A stretch of 64,000 nt of DNA from Boletus sp. NGJ. Taxonomy: Eukaryota; Basidiomycota; Agaricomycetes; Boletales; Boletaceae. The DNA lies in contig JAGTXK010000275.1 of assembly GCA_019096195.1 (NCBI GenBank), positions 248,001 to 312,000 of the forward strand, written 5' to 3'. This document shows, one piece after another, positions 52,073-63,851 of this stretch. The translations under genes were made by a program, and so were the position numbers. The notes beneath the pieces are model-generated. The model was not told the origin of the DNA and did no database searches. It saw only the letters and a program-made list of their open reading frames with translations. The stretch's first letter is position 1, and each line of letters opens with the position of its first letter.

Positions 52073-54362
52073 TCACATCTAGTAGGGTAAAACGACGCGG
52101 GTGAGGACGTGCACGAGACCAGTGCGGTGCGGAGATTAACGTACCAGCCACATCCAGAACGCCTCCAACTTGTTCCTGGGCGGGGGATCATCGAATCTAT
52201 TCGCGCAGTCAGTTTCCAGCAAAGACAACAACAAAAAAAGGAGCGGGGACGCACGTCATCGCATCGAATTCAGCCACGTTGGTGACAAAGTCCATCTCGG
52301 CCGGTTTGACAGTGCGCACGCGCATGACGAGCTTGGCGGAGATGTACAAGACGGGGAAGAACATGATCGGGAAGTAGTCGGTGACGAAGGTGGCGGTGGA
52401 CCAGTTACCCACGAGGAAGACTTCCCAAGCGCTGAACTGTTTCGAAAAAAAAAGGGGGAGGCACGTGGACGTCAGTCGATGTAGGAGGAACGAGGGGAAC
52501 GAGGGGAGACGTACGAAGAGGACGAATCCGGAGCCACAGACACACCACCATCCTGCATATGGCTGTACCTTGGGAGCGAACGGGAGTGTTTCCCTGCCGA
52601 TGCCTTGTGCCTTCAAGCCGTAGTAGAACCTGAGATAGGTCACGCCGATACCAAACCAGGTGACGAGACCGGCGGTAGCGGAGAAGTTGGAGAGCCAGGT
52701 GAAGACGATACCGGAACTCGTCCCGAGCGTCATGTATGCGAGGAATGCAAAGGCAGAGCAGATGGAGACGGCGACGTAGGGCAGGCCGGAACGTGTCGTG
52801 CGACTGAAGAATTTTGGAGCGCTGCCAGAGACGGCGAGACCGTCTGAGGGGCGGTGTGTTAGTCGTCATGGAGTGCGATGGCGAAGATGGTCTGCGTACA
52901 TAAACTACGCGATGCGAGGTAGAGGTCACTTGAACCAGCAGACCAGGCAGAGGTCAGAATGGCAGCGTTGATGATCTATATAAAGTGTCAGTACCCGGGA
53001 TGAGACTGAACACGCCAACGTACTGAAGGCAAGATCTTGATGCCGGCTTCGTTGAAAGCAATGACGAACGGCGAGGCAGAGGCGTTGTTGGAGTTGAGGT
53101 TGAGCAACGGGTTGTTGGAAGGGACGAGTAGACCGATAACGAGCACGCCTCCGATGTAGAATATCAAAACACGGAAGTAAACCCTCTTGATCGCCTTTGG
53201 GATATTCCGGCGGGGATTCTTTGCTTCAGCAGCTGCGATCTGGTGACGGGTCAAGCGGGGCAGAGAAGGACGGTGACGAGAAAACGAACTGCTACTGCTT
53301 CAGTACCGAGGTACGCGAACACGGCTTGGGTAGCGACGCTGCACGTGCCGAGGAAGTGGCCTTTTACGCCAGTGTAGCCATAGTAGTCCGTGAACGGTCC
53401 TGGGTTAATCCAGTATCGGAACCCGATGCGGTCATGATTTGGACCTCCACCTAGATCGACAATGATACCAAGAAGAATCATTCCTGTTATTGTAATGACT
53501 TTTACTGAGCTGGATGCAGATGTGTGAGAGAAATGGGTGGAAGGCTGATGTTGGGTATTTACCAGAACCAGAATTCTGCTTCTCCGTATGCACCTACGGG
53601 GGATAGTGAGAGGAAGCAGAGAAAGTAGGGAGAGAGCACTCACCGACGCCGAGGCCATTGATCGCAATGACAACGACCAAGCATACGGTAATCCAGACCC
53701 CAGGGCTGGTAGTCTTGTCCCAATAACTGACGATAGTTGCGGCTGCAGACAACTCGGCTAGCAAACATTCAGCATCACAGACTTTTTTTATATTTGAACA
53801 CACGGACCAGGTAGGGTCAGCTACGTCACGAGAGTAAGCAAGGGTGCTATTTTTGACGGTGAACTAAACTTACCGTCCATCCATACCAGTAATTCCAACC
53901 AGTTGCAAAAGCATAGGCAGGATCAATAAATCGCTCGGCGAGTTTAATAAAACCGCCAGGGAGGGGTAGGAAAGCGGTCATTTCGCCAAGAGACAGCTGT
54001 GAGAAGAGGTTAAGCAAAGTGTGCCTGACATTGGTGGAGAGAGAGGGAGAGACCATGGTAGCAAAACATATCGTTCCAACGAAAATGTAACCCAAGAGAA
54101 GACCGATGGGACCACCATTCATGAGGGAGGATGCAGTTCCAAGGAAGAGACCGGTACCGATGACACCACCAATACTGAACGAAAATCAACTCGGGTTGAA
54201 ACGGTAAACATGGAAATTTTACCTGATCATGGCGACATGACGGTTCTTTAGCTTGCGGTGGAGGGCGGTATGAGCTTGGGGGGATTCTGCTTGACCCTCG
54301 AGGGACCTGACGTCTGCATCATAGGAAAGCTTCTTCCCGTTGGTGCTTTCGTCAAAGGCCAT
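52073..54362 (-). CDS. Amino-acid permease (APC superfamily), intact
   Basis: Plasma-membrane proton/amino-acid symporter family with 12 helices. Starts MAFDESTNGKKLSYDADV at 54,362; the first donor follows AMIR at 54,223 and exon 2 opens SIGGVIGTGLFLGTASSLMN at 54,174. Later blocks: LGEMTAFLPLPGGFIKLAER, TIVSYWDKTTSPGVWITVCL, KVITITGMILLGIIVDLGGG, IAAAEAKNPRRNIPKAIKRV, INAAILTSAWSAGSSDLYLA, VTWFGIGVTYLRFYYGLKAQ, and an end FDDPPPRNKLEAFWMWLM, with the last Met and TGA on a separate exon (52,078-52,073). About ten short introns. The helix-1 motif GGxIGTGLF and the EAxNP(R/K) block are diagnostic. No frame break was seen. It is the intact paralogue of the relic at 2.4 kb. Confidence 0.9.
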
Positions 54363-55674
54363 GATGAACGAGGGAAGAGAAGGGGTGTGTGAGAGTGATG
54401 AAACCTAAATAGTGCTTGGTCTTATCAGTGGGTACGTGTGCTGTAGCCTGTTAGGCGCAGTATGCAATACAGATCGGCGATAAGGTGGTGCCTGGCTGCA
54501 TAGCATGGACGAACGAGCTGCATGCAACCACGGCAATTATTCACTTCTGCTGCGCGTTTCATATCACTTTTGTGTAGTCAGAGATGATAGAAAAGAAAAG
54601 AGAAATAGGAAGTTGAGCACGGAGCGCTGAGCTGTAGTCGAACTAGGCTGGACCCGGCGACCCGGCCCCCCATGGATTGTCTACACTCAGCGGTTCAAAT
54701 GTTAAAAATGATGATCATGCACATGGTTGTGGTTGAGTTGACGTCTCAGCTCATCCTAGCAAGAGTCTCTCATTGGCGCAAGTGGCGTCAGATGGCAATC
54801 AAGCGAACCAGCGCGAGTTATTATCGCTGTAGGCTCTTCGCCACATCCTCTGCGGAGACCCGTTGTCTTGGCTTCTGGCATCACATCGCAGCAGTACTGC
54901 TGTGGACTCACCACCAAATGCAGTGCGCCAGAACGTCCGGGCATCGGTCAAAGACGTACCTAGTAGAATTCTGACTGTTCCTGACCGGGTGGGAACTATG
55001 GCCGATTTGACATCGGAGCGACACTAGCCAGCGAGGGAATATCACTCCGAAAGCAGCAAATGTACACTATCCTACCTCAATCATAGGTCACCGGTCCCGG
55101 TCACCTCTTCATCCCTGACAGACGGGGCGAAACCAAGTTCTTGCTGGTAGAATGACGATGAGGCGATACCGCTCACGAGTCGCAGAAGGAGGGGGGGATA
55201 ACTTGACTGCCACCTATTTTTATTTTTTTTGAATCCTTGTTTATTGTCCTATGAGGCGGGGGCCTCTTGCTGGACAGTACCTGCGGGGGGCTATGTCGGT
55301 GTGTCTATGTAAGGGGGGTTCGGTCACTGTCTCTAAGAGTGGTGGTCTACTGTAGCTGATGCGGCTGTTTCGGTGATGCGATGTAGGTAGTGGTTCGGTG
55401 ATGATATATGTAAGAAACGGTGGGGAAACGGAAGAGTAGCGGTGTCCAGGTTGGTACGACGCTTGTGTGACGCGGCGTTTTCTTAGTTGCCATCCCTGTT
55501 TTTGGGTGACTGCCACCATTGAATATTGATCATTGAGCTTGATCTTCATAAAATTGCGACGATGTCGTATGTTGAATGGTTAGAGCTGATCCTTTCGCAC
55601 AGAAATGAGGGATCTCGCGGTCTTTTGCCACTGAGCGCCTTGGCCGTTGGTCCTGGAACGCGCTTCCGAGTAAA
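54363..55674. other. Spacer upstream of the permease
   Basis: Should contain the permease promoter on the minus strand (a TTTTCTTTTC-type tract lies at about 54,590-54,605 on that strand). No gene recognised. Short frames have no family signature. Confidence 0.4.
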
Positions 55675-56447
55675 TCAGCACTTGTATCCGAGACTCGGAG
55701 CCAACGAAAGGATTATAGATATACTTTGTTCGCGTTGACTTTTCGCCTGGACATGGCAGTCACGGTGAAAGATAAAATCAGGAATTTGTAGGCTACTGGC
55801 AGGAAATAGAAACAATTTGATTGGCAGATTTTCGAAAGGGTCACACAATACTAGTTCTTGACTGCTCTCTAACAACGAACAACTCACTTTCACTAAAGAG
55901 TGTTGTCGTTCAGAGGACAATAGTCCAGTAAACGGTTCCTTGAGTGTGCCATCAGAAGCCAGTGGGGATGAAGGTCCAGGGTCCTCAGAACCCTCTACTC
56001 GTGCCGCTACCATTTCCATCTGCTCTACCTGACCGTATCTGCATACACCGCATGATAAAATGCCACATCGCCTTGAACATCCGCAATCCCACGTTCATCC
56101 ATTGTGTGCATCAACAACAAGGGTCGTTTCTCTGCAACAGCTAAATCGTCTTCATGACCTGTGCAAATCTCAGTCAACAGGTCTTTGTGACGTTCAACAC
56201 TCTCTATCTCTGCATTGGTCAGAGCGACCCGCTGCAAGATGCAATCCCGAGACGCGCGCTTGGCTTCGAGTGCTTTAATAATCACCGGTAGTTGTGACGA
56301 ACCATGAAATAAAGTGGCACGACCCTTTTGGTTTTCGTCAAGTGATCTCACCTCGTCAACATCTTCGATGAATGACCCATCACTCTGGAAGCAAAACAAA
56401 GCTCCAGGGGAGGGGGCCGGGGAGCTGCTCGTTTTCTGTAGGGCCAA
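55675..56447 (-). CDS. Unrecognised protein, two overlapping frames
   Basis: A minus-strand frame of 140 codons (56,447-56,025) begins MALQKTSSSPAPSPGALFCF and has a helical part (ALEAKRASRDCILQRVALTN ... ESVERHKDLLTEICTGHEDD). It ends HAVYADTVR then stop. The next frame, overlapping around 56,020, reads VEQMEMVAARVEGSEDPGPS and on to LLESSQELVLCDPFENLPIK. No intron of plausible size joins them, so a frameshift or separate exons are possible. I recognise no domain. It may be a decayed gene. Confidence 0.3.
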
Positions 56448-57435
56448 TAGTCCCCAAGCACACGGTGTTTTGCATCCAAGGTACGCTGCCTAACAGCCGT
56501 ACTCGGAACGAGGTGTATTTAAGTCTACATCCGTCTTTAAATCAAACTTTTTCCTTCTTCCCTATCGTGGTAGCTCGAGCGCCCGTGTGGAGATGCAAAG
56601 AGTAGAGTAAGGCGTTGCAGACAAAAGGCGGCGACGGTTCAAGTCTTGGGGCTAGGTTCGGAAGACGATGAAAGTCGAGGGACTGGCTCAGTCCTTATCT
56701 CTATGCAAATTGACAAGTTCGTCCGGTGCCAAACGTCCACACAGCCAAGCGACATCGGGTATCCTAATATCACGTGGAACCGTCGATTATTCCCATCGGA
56801 CCGGTCTCGGCGTTTTTGGCACCGGATCCCAACCTGTTGGTCCACCTGGTCAACTTTGACTAGTACTGCGATTGACAGTTTGATTGTGGCGATATGGGTA
56901 ATGTTGGGTGTCGTCGGACGATCCGAGCATCGGGAGACAGTCCTCCGTGTACAACGTCCAAGCTAGAAATGAAATATCAATATCGTTGTCTTGTCACCTG
57001 AAGTGAATCGCCCCAGCCTTAGATTCTATGATTTCGATTCATGTCCTCTCTTGCTTCCATGTGTATTCGGGAGTATTCAAGACGACGGTCCGAGCTGATT
57101 GGTTCACAACCGTCTTAATTCTAGAACGAGACCCGTTGACATCGTAGCACGGTACCAAACAAGGGTCATCCCCGCCGTGCGACGTTATAATAGCACCTCT
57201 ATTCACTACATGTCCGCCCTGGACCCGCTAAGTGAGCACCAGGGAGAATGGTCCCCTCCCTCGTGCCGGCCCTCCAAACCACAGCTAACCTATTTACAAA
57301 AGTGTGGTAGTGAATATATACAAGTGTTATACCAGGTCTGCGCAGTAAGCAAACGAGCTTCAAGAAAGAGATACACCTATGCAAGAAAGAGACCCACTAG
57401 GCTAGGCCCATGCAGGACAAGAAAGACCGCCATGG
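56448..57435. other. Spacer without a recognised gene
   Basis: A plus-strand frame at 56,668-56,859 (LISRGTVDYSHRTGLGVFGT) looks protein-like but is short and has no domain that I recognise. Nothing else was seen. Confidence 0.3.
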
Positions 57436-60046
57436 TCAATCGACACGCTCCGTCCTCGCCTCTAAATCCCCAAGTTCTATAAATCCATCGCGATTCGCAA
57501 CGGCCGCACTGTCGAAATCCTCATCCGCCACAAGTCGAACCTTGTCACGACTCGAATGGGAATCACGAGGTACGACGTCCATGGTCCTCAACGCCGGCCG
57601 CCCCTTTTCCGTAATGCCAAGCACAATTCTCAAATCTTCGTCGTGACCATGGGTATCGTGATTGCGATGACGATTGTCACAATCCGACTCGGATAACACC
57701 CTTGCTAGGTCCCCGGCGGTCGAGGCGAGAAGAACATCCATCGTTTGCGTCGGATCGAACGAGTGAGCTGTGGCTGCTTGAAGCTTTTTACTTGCTCCGT
57801 CGTAGCGGTCGATTGGCATCATCGCAAAAGCCCCCGCAGCCAGCGTCAGAGCAGTAACGGCTGTAATCGCAGTAAGCGAAGGACCGTGCGTCCGTAGGTG
57901 AAATGTCCAGCCAAAGGTGTGTACATTCATAGTGCCGTAGAAAGGGACCGTCGGGGATCCACCTAAGGAAAGGACGGCCATGGCCTATGTAGTACGTCGC
58001 GGTGGCGGCGTTTCAGGTTGAAACTAGACAAATGACAATAGTGGTAACATGAACATACCGTGCCTAGATATTCTATCATTCCACGGAGATAGTTTTCCTG
58101 TTTCACAATCACGATGATCGTCAGCGAATATAAAAAATCAAGCAATCAAGCAATCACGAAAGCGACACATTAATACGCACAATTACAGGGTTAAATTCCA
58201 CTGGGCTCGTAAACAGACCCAACAAATCATCCCCCATCGTGCTCGAAGCCAGTCCTTGAGACCTCACGAATGTAGCCCAAATCGTCAATGCAGGAACCCA
58301 CAACATCATTGTCGTGCTATTGGCACTCGTAGGATCTGGCAGGGGTTGTTGGTCAAGAGGCGGTAAGGTGACGTTGATGATATCGGTTTGGTCGCAGGTA
58401 GCTTGGACCGTGGTGACCAGGGGCGTGACTTCACAGATTTGGGGTGTGAAGGAATAGTAGCTTGAGTTATTTTGGGAATCGAAGAGGACTACTGGAGATG
58501 TGGCTGTGATTTAGTCCTCGCACATGATGTGATGATGCGTTATTGCACGATATGTATACTCACGGAAAGACTGGTTCGAAGAACCGGCGAAGCCTTGACC
58601 GAAACAGACAGAAGTCATGAACAGTCCATTCTCGCCTGGCAGCTTGTTGTCACCGCCAGGAACCATGCCACTTGCGACGCTTACCCCCATCGTTGCTGTG
58701 TGCAGAAGATGCAATCACTATGTTGGGCAGGACACGAGTAACAGTAGACAAAGGTAGGAATACCTACAATATTCTATTTCAGAGGAACAATTTGTACTCC
58801 AGGAGTACGTGTCGATGGCCCAGGAATAGTAATCGCCTGAATTGATTTGAACCGAATCCGTTTGATTTGGGGTGATGACTGGATCATTGGACGTAGGCGT
58901 TCGACATGAAATGTTGGCGGTGAATCCGTGCTGGGTTGTATTATACGTCGTGGAAAGTCCCTGGTACAATGGATTGACGTCCGATTGAAAGTATGGCCAT
59001 GAGGCAAGGCCGCATGTAGGAAATATGCCGCCTAAAAGTCTGCGTTACTGGTCGCCATCGTCGCGACTGTATTCAACGAATGAGAAATCATAATATCACC
59101 TACCTGTGGAGATATTACTAACATACTCTGTGAGGTAAACATTGATGAAATTAGTTGTATGCTTGGTCAGGGAAACGTTTCCCGCTGCTGCCAGACCAGC
59201 ATCCATGAGCCCTCCCGCCAAATCACCCAATGACAAACCACTGCAGAGTTCCCGATCAATATTCAATGTCACTTAGATAGCCATGGATCCATAGGGCGGC
59301 CGCTTACTCGAAGGGAGTGGTCCACGGGGTCAAGTTAAACTGGGGTAAAGGCTGAGATACCCCGACTTGATTGCTGAAGAGATAGGATGCAGAAGGGTCG
59401 ACAATGTTGGTCTCATTGCTTTGCCAGTCGTAGTATATAACTACGCTCTCGGGTGCCAGTAAACTTGACCACCTGCAGCGAAGGTGAATATCAAGAAGTC
59501 GGGACGAACGTGACACTTACGCTGTTGTGAGGAAGCCCAATAGACTGACCCACACTACAGATAGCAGTGTCCATGATAGACGACATCTGTCGAAGTTGAC
59601 AGATACGGAGCGCTGAGCTAGCTTTGCCCATTCTACCATTGTATGCAGGCGAAGTGGTCTGTATAAAAGACGACGGACCAATGCGTGTTGGACAGCCTTT
59701 CCGAGGAGGCTGTATAGTACGAGGAGGGGTATTGATAACGTCAGTTGTGCATGATACCCCCCCCCCCGAAGATAACTCACAATGAGCTGGTTAACGCGAG
59801 GACGGTCGATATTAACGTGACGATGACGTTGGTATCGCTGGGATTGTTCTGGATCCAGGTAGCTGTACTATCCGGCAGTTGGATCGTCTTATGCATCATT
59901 GAACCTGCGAAAGTCCAGGCGAAGATGAACATGGATACCTGGGCGAGCATGATTGCGGGGATGATCCAATTACGAAAGAAGAGTTTGGAGGGGCCAGATT
60001 TCTGTTTGCCCGATAAGAGAGTCTGGTCCTCATCCCGAAGGACCAT
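57436..60046 (-). CDS. Unrecognised multi-pass membrane glycoprotein
   Basis: Starts MVLRDEDQTLLSGKQKSG at 60,046. Predicted membrane segments near the N-terminus: WIIPAIMLAQVSMFIFAWTF, VIVTLISTVLALTSSL continuing into the next exon (LLVLYSLLGKAV), and LSWTLLSVVWVSLLGFLTTA. A long extracellular part of about 350 residues follows, with many NxS/T sites and paired Cys (TCGLASWP, ISCRTPTSNDP, SVCFGQGFAG, CDQTDIINVTLPPLD). A last hydrophobic segment (AITAVTALTLAAGAFAMMPI) precedes a hydrophilic tail of about 130 residues ending at 57,436. At least eight introns. This layout recurs in uncharacterised mushroom membrane proteins, but no function is known to me. Several exon borders are approximate. 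Confidence 0.62.
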
Positions 60047-60189
60047 GGTGGTCTGTAAGTCGTTGCAAGGTGAGTGGTCAGGAAAGCACGTCTATAAATT
60101 TTAATTGAGCGATATAACTATGAGCAAATAAGGACCAAACGTCTACCAAACAGATCTATCACCGAACGCACCAAATCGCGGCCGACGCA

Positions 60190-60488
60190 CTAGGCCGATG
60201 TCCTGCTCGACATTGCCATCCACAAGGTGTCCAAGACACGCGATGACTCGGCCACCTGGGCACCCCAAGCGACGGTCGTTCCGTGAGTCTGAGTCCCTCT
60301 CTTCTTTCCTTTTTCCGTTTTCTGGTACCATGTTGTTAACGATTTGCGCGTGGAACGTAGAGGACAGGACGGCGTCGATGACCGACGTGTCCTACAAGTG
60401 GTGGAAAACCATCGCCAAGGAACTCGTGGACCTCGCGGGCAGTGAACCATGGAAGGCGTACAAATCCGCCGCGCTCATTCCCGCCTAG
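60190..60488 (+). other. Plus-strand exon-like remnant of unknown origin
   Basis: Frames read LLDIAIHKVSKTRDDSATWA, then after a GTGAGTCT donor-like site NVEDRTASMTDVSYKWWKTI and ELVDLAGSEPWKAYKSAALI before a TAG at 60,486-60,488. Composition is protein-like, but no start or family was recognised. Its end overlaps the last bases of the minus-strand Myb-like relic. Confidence 0.3.
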
Positions 60489-61012
60489 CCTGTATCACCC
60501 GCAGTGGGACCATGTCCAATGATGCTTTCCTTTCCCCGCTTGAGTGTGTTGGGCTTGGAACACGCGAGTCAATGTGCCCTCCGGAGCGGGTCTTTGCAAA
60601 GATGGAGTGACCGTCTGGGAGAGTGGAGCGGACCTTGCTGGAGAGGTGAGTGTTTGCGTTGAGGTAGTGCTCCTACGCGCTAAAGCTGGGAGGAGAGGAG
60701 GGAGACGCACCGGTTCTCCGGTCCTTGAGGTCGACGGGGATCCAACAGTCGTCAAACTTGAGCGCTGAGCTTTGAATCCTTGAGGATGGCCTTCCAGTCG
60801 CCAACGCCCCACTGTCGCGGGGGTGAGTGGAAAGGATGAGGCAGGTGTGGGGGGGCGTACCGTGTTGCAGCCATCGATGGGCCCATCTGAGTCTCTTCCT
60901 CAAACCAATTTTTGCGCACCTTCTTTTGGACGACGAAGCCGTCTGCAATCCTCCACATCTTTCCTTTGCATGGAGTTGGGGATGGTGGTGTAGTTGCACG
61001 AGGTCCATTCAT
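60475..61012 (-). pseudogene. Myb/telomere-binding (TRF/Tay1-like) gene relic
   Basis: Minus strand: GKMWRIADGFVVQKKVRKNW followed by FEEETQMG, then QWGVGDWKAILKDSKL, a frame change, KFDDCWIPVDLKDR, and THLSSKVRSTLPDGHSIFAK ... RVIQARRE then TGA. The WGVGDWKAIL...VDLKDR pattern is a Myb-like repeat with the telobox-type ending seen in fungal telomere-binding proteins. The frame jump in the Myb helix and the missing second repeat indicate a truncated relic. Confidence 0.42.
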
Positions 61013-61079
61013 GGCACCGACATCGACTACTACAGTGGGCGGTTAGTGACTGAGTTTAACTGGAACCCAAGTGCTTGAC

Positions 61080-62075
61080 TACCCCTGTCTTTGTCTCTGT
61101 TTGTTTTAGACACGTGCTCGGACATAAGTTGGACGTTCAGAAAACTGGGGAGTGCCGACTGCGTCGGCAGATACCTTGCTTGGTATAGGCAACGGTACTA
61201 CATTTTACTGTAACCATGTACAACGCTTGATTATAGGCCACGACCTTCGATCCCGTGACACAGGGGCGAAGCCAAAAATTAGTGATGTGCAAAGTAACAA
61301 ATTCCCAGATATTCGTTATTCCAGCCGAATATCGGACCGCTCGACGATCGTTGAATGCTGCTGAAGTGCATGCAATGCATGTTCGCAGTTGTTCCTCAAA
61401 TCCAGATCATATTGAACTTCCAGAAATACTAGAACTCGCCATAGGCATGCCAGTCCTCATCACTCAAAACATCCACACGGAGCCCGCGGTACTGTCGTCG
61501 ATATCGTCTTAAATCAAGCGGAACCGCCACCTTCTCGGACGCACAGAGTCGTTGACCTACTTCATCCTCCCGCTTTCGTCCTTGTCAAACTACAACACTC
61601 GCTTGCACCTCGTTTCGGTGTGGAACCTGAGACAATCATTCCAATCCGTCCTATCAAGAAAACCATCCGTCTCAATCTGCACGAAAACTCAAAAAAGATA
61701 ATACGAACAATTACACGCAAACGCAATTGCCAATAAACCGCCGCGTACGCCCTCACAGACTATCGCGCTCAAGGTCAAACGATCCCGGCTGTCATTCTCG
61801 ATCTCGCACCTCCACCCACCGGTAAATTAAGTTTGTTCAACCTATACGTTGCTCTCTCCAGAAGTTCCGGACGAGAGACAATACGACTTCTGCGCGATTT
61901 CGATGAAAAAGCTTTAACATCACCTCATCTTCCCAAATTGACAGCCGAGGATGACCGATTGTCGCGAATGAACGAAACGACTTTTTCATGGTGGCAGACG
62001 CTGAAAGACGCAGGCATCAATTCACACTCGCAAACATGTATGACAAGTGCAGTCGAACGAAACAGAGAATATTGA
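61080..62075 (+). pseudogene. PIF1-like helicase C-terminus, Helitron-type relic
   Basis: Plus-strand frames: QKLVMCKVTNSQIFVIPAEY, RRSLNAAEVHAMHVRSCSSN, IELPEILELAIGMPVLITQN, then after frame changes IPIRPIKKTIRLNLHENSKK, YALTDYRAQGQTIPAVILDL and LSLFNLYVALSRSSGRETIR. The motifs GMPVLITQN, AQGQT and LYVALSRS are those of the PIF1-type helicase domain carried by fungal Helitrons. The ATP-binding N-terminal half and the Rep domain are absent and several frame breaks occur. A short ATTATTTG/AATCACGTG-rich spacer follows. Confidence 0.76.
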
Positions 62076-62393
62076 TCACTTGAGTGCGTTCTATCGACCA
62101 GCCTAAAGATCACGTGTGAACATTATTTGTCCATATTTTTTCGATCACGTGTGCGATGGGATGGTCGTGCAAGCAAAGACCTTGCAAGCAAGGTAACAAG
62201 GCTGCAACTAATTCAACCTTTGATTGTGGGTAGTGTTGGATGCTGAAGCGCTGATGATCTGCAGCTGAGCGTTGGAACGGCGGGTCGAGACAGTCCGTGT
62301 GCAATATCTCACCCAGCTCCAGCTTCATAGCCAATCTCGAATTCACACAGTCGCAATCCTCTCAGTTGGGCCTACTTACGTGCCCAAAGAACC
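62076..62393. other. Spacer upstream of the haloacid dehalogenase gene
   Basis: No gene recognised. It contains CAAGCAAAGACCTTGCAAGCAAGG at about 62,169, a short direct duplication, and should hold the downstream gene's promoter. Confidence 0.35.
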
Positions 62394-63651
62394 ATGTCCT
62401 CCAACGCTCTCTCGCTTCTGCGCGACGTCGACGCTTACATGTTCGATGTATTCGGGACGACCGTAGACTGGTTCACAACGGTGGCGCGCGAGGTCGCTCG
62501 CCGGAGCAACGGTGCAATCCATCAAGGTGCGTCTAGAACTCGTTGACATCGTAACGGTACGGTGCCAGACAAAGAGTGCCGTCCCTGTATGCACCTCCGG
62601 ACACTGACGATCTTCCCATCTATTCACTGCCCCGCTCGTGATGGCCATGATGCGTATCAACGCGATCGACAGACCAGGACGCCGTCGACTTTGCGCACGA
62701 GTGGCGACAAGGGTATTACGCAAACATGTAAGTATATACTCGTACGACGTACGGACAATGTTTTGTATCCAAACGTTTCCAGTCGCAACGTCAACGCGGG
62801 TGGTGAGGGCAGCCTCAACACCGATGTCGCCCATCGACAGGCAAGTCACGCCGCACGACTTTGGGGGTGGCCTCGTCCCGGCTCCCACTGTGGACCATAC
62901 TTAACAATATGTTACTAGATACTCGACGGGATGCTCGCGTCCCCGCGCTGGTCCCACCTCGCCGCCATCTGGGACGAACCCGCACGCCACGAATTGGTAC
63001 AGGTGTGGCACGACCTCGACGGTGAGCATCCCTTTGACACATCATCATCTCCACATCTGAGCAATACCGACAGTATACGAAGACACCATCCCAGGGCTCG
63101 CCCATCTCCGCACATCCGGGATCGTGGTCGCCCTATCCAACGGGAACTATAGACTCCTGCTAGACATGGTGAGTCCCACAGTCGCGGAGGCGGTGAATCC
63201 AGCCCTTGGCTCCGAGACACTGAAGAGGGAATACACCCGTGTCATCGCTCTGTATAGGCAAAGAACAAACAACTTGTGTGGGACGGTATCTTATCGACCG
63301 AGTTCTTTGGGGTGTACAAGCCGTACGTACAATGTTTCATTTCTACCGCTGTTGGCCATAGAGTGCTGAGATGATGCGCACGATGGGTCGGACAGGACGA
63401 CACAAGCGTACCTCGCTGCATCGTACCACCTCGGCGTTCCGCCAGAACGCGTTGCGATGGTCGCCGCACACAAATGGGACGTCGAAGGCGCTGCGCTCGC
63501 AGGTCTCAAGACTATATATGTACCGCGCTCTGCAGAAGACACTCAGGAGACTAGAGAGGGCATGCGAAGCAAGGTAGAAGGAGGGAGCGTAGACTTGGTG
63601 GTGAAGGATTTCAAGGAACTGGCTATGCTCGCGGCCGAGGCGAGGAAATAG
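62394..63651 (+). CDS. Haloacid dehalogenase-like hydrolase, type II
   Basis: HAD-superfamily hydrolase of 254 residues; exons 62394-62526, 62673-62727, 62783-62840, 62919-63021, 63074-63168, 63258-63322, 63396-63651 sum to 765 nt, all phases agree. The third intron (62,841-62,918) has a GC donor (CAG/GCAAGT). Motif I is MFDVFGTTVDW, with the nucleophilic Asp at residue 18. Motif II is ALSNGNYRLL, motif III the Lys of FFGVYKPTTQ, motif IV VAMVAAHKWDVEGA. The cap region carries HEWRQGYYAN. This arrangement matches 2-haloacid dehalogenase-type proteins; the natural substrate in fungi is unknown. No frame damage. Confidence 0.87.
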
Positions 63652-63851
63652 GGAGAATGACCCAAACTATGTAAGAGTACACAACACGTCGACGTTATCA
63701 CACGCCCAGAGCATGAGTGATGCTCCCTTACCTTCCAGCGCCAACATCTCATATCACCAGGCTGTGATTCTCTCAATGGAGGTAGAGTAATAGAGAAGGA
63801 CAACGTGATCTGGGAGAACGGTTGCGAGTCGCAACATTTTATATATCAGAA

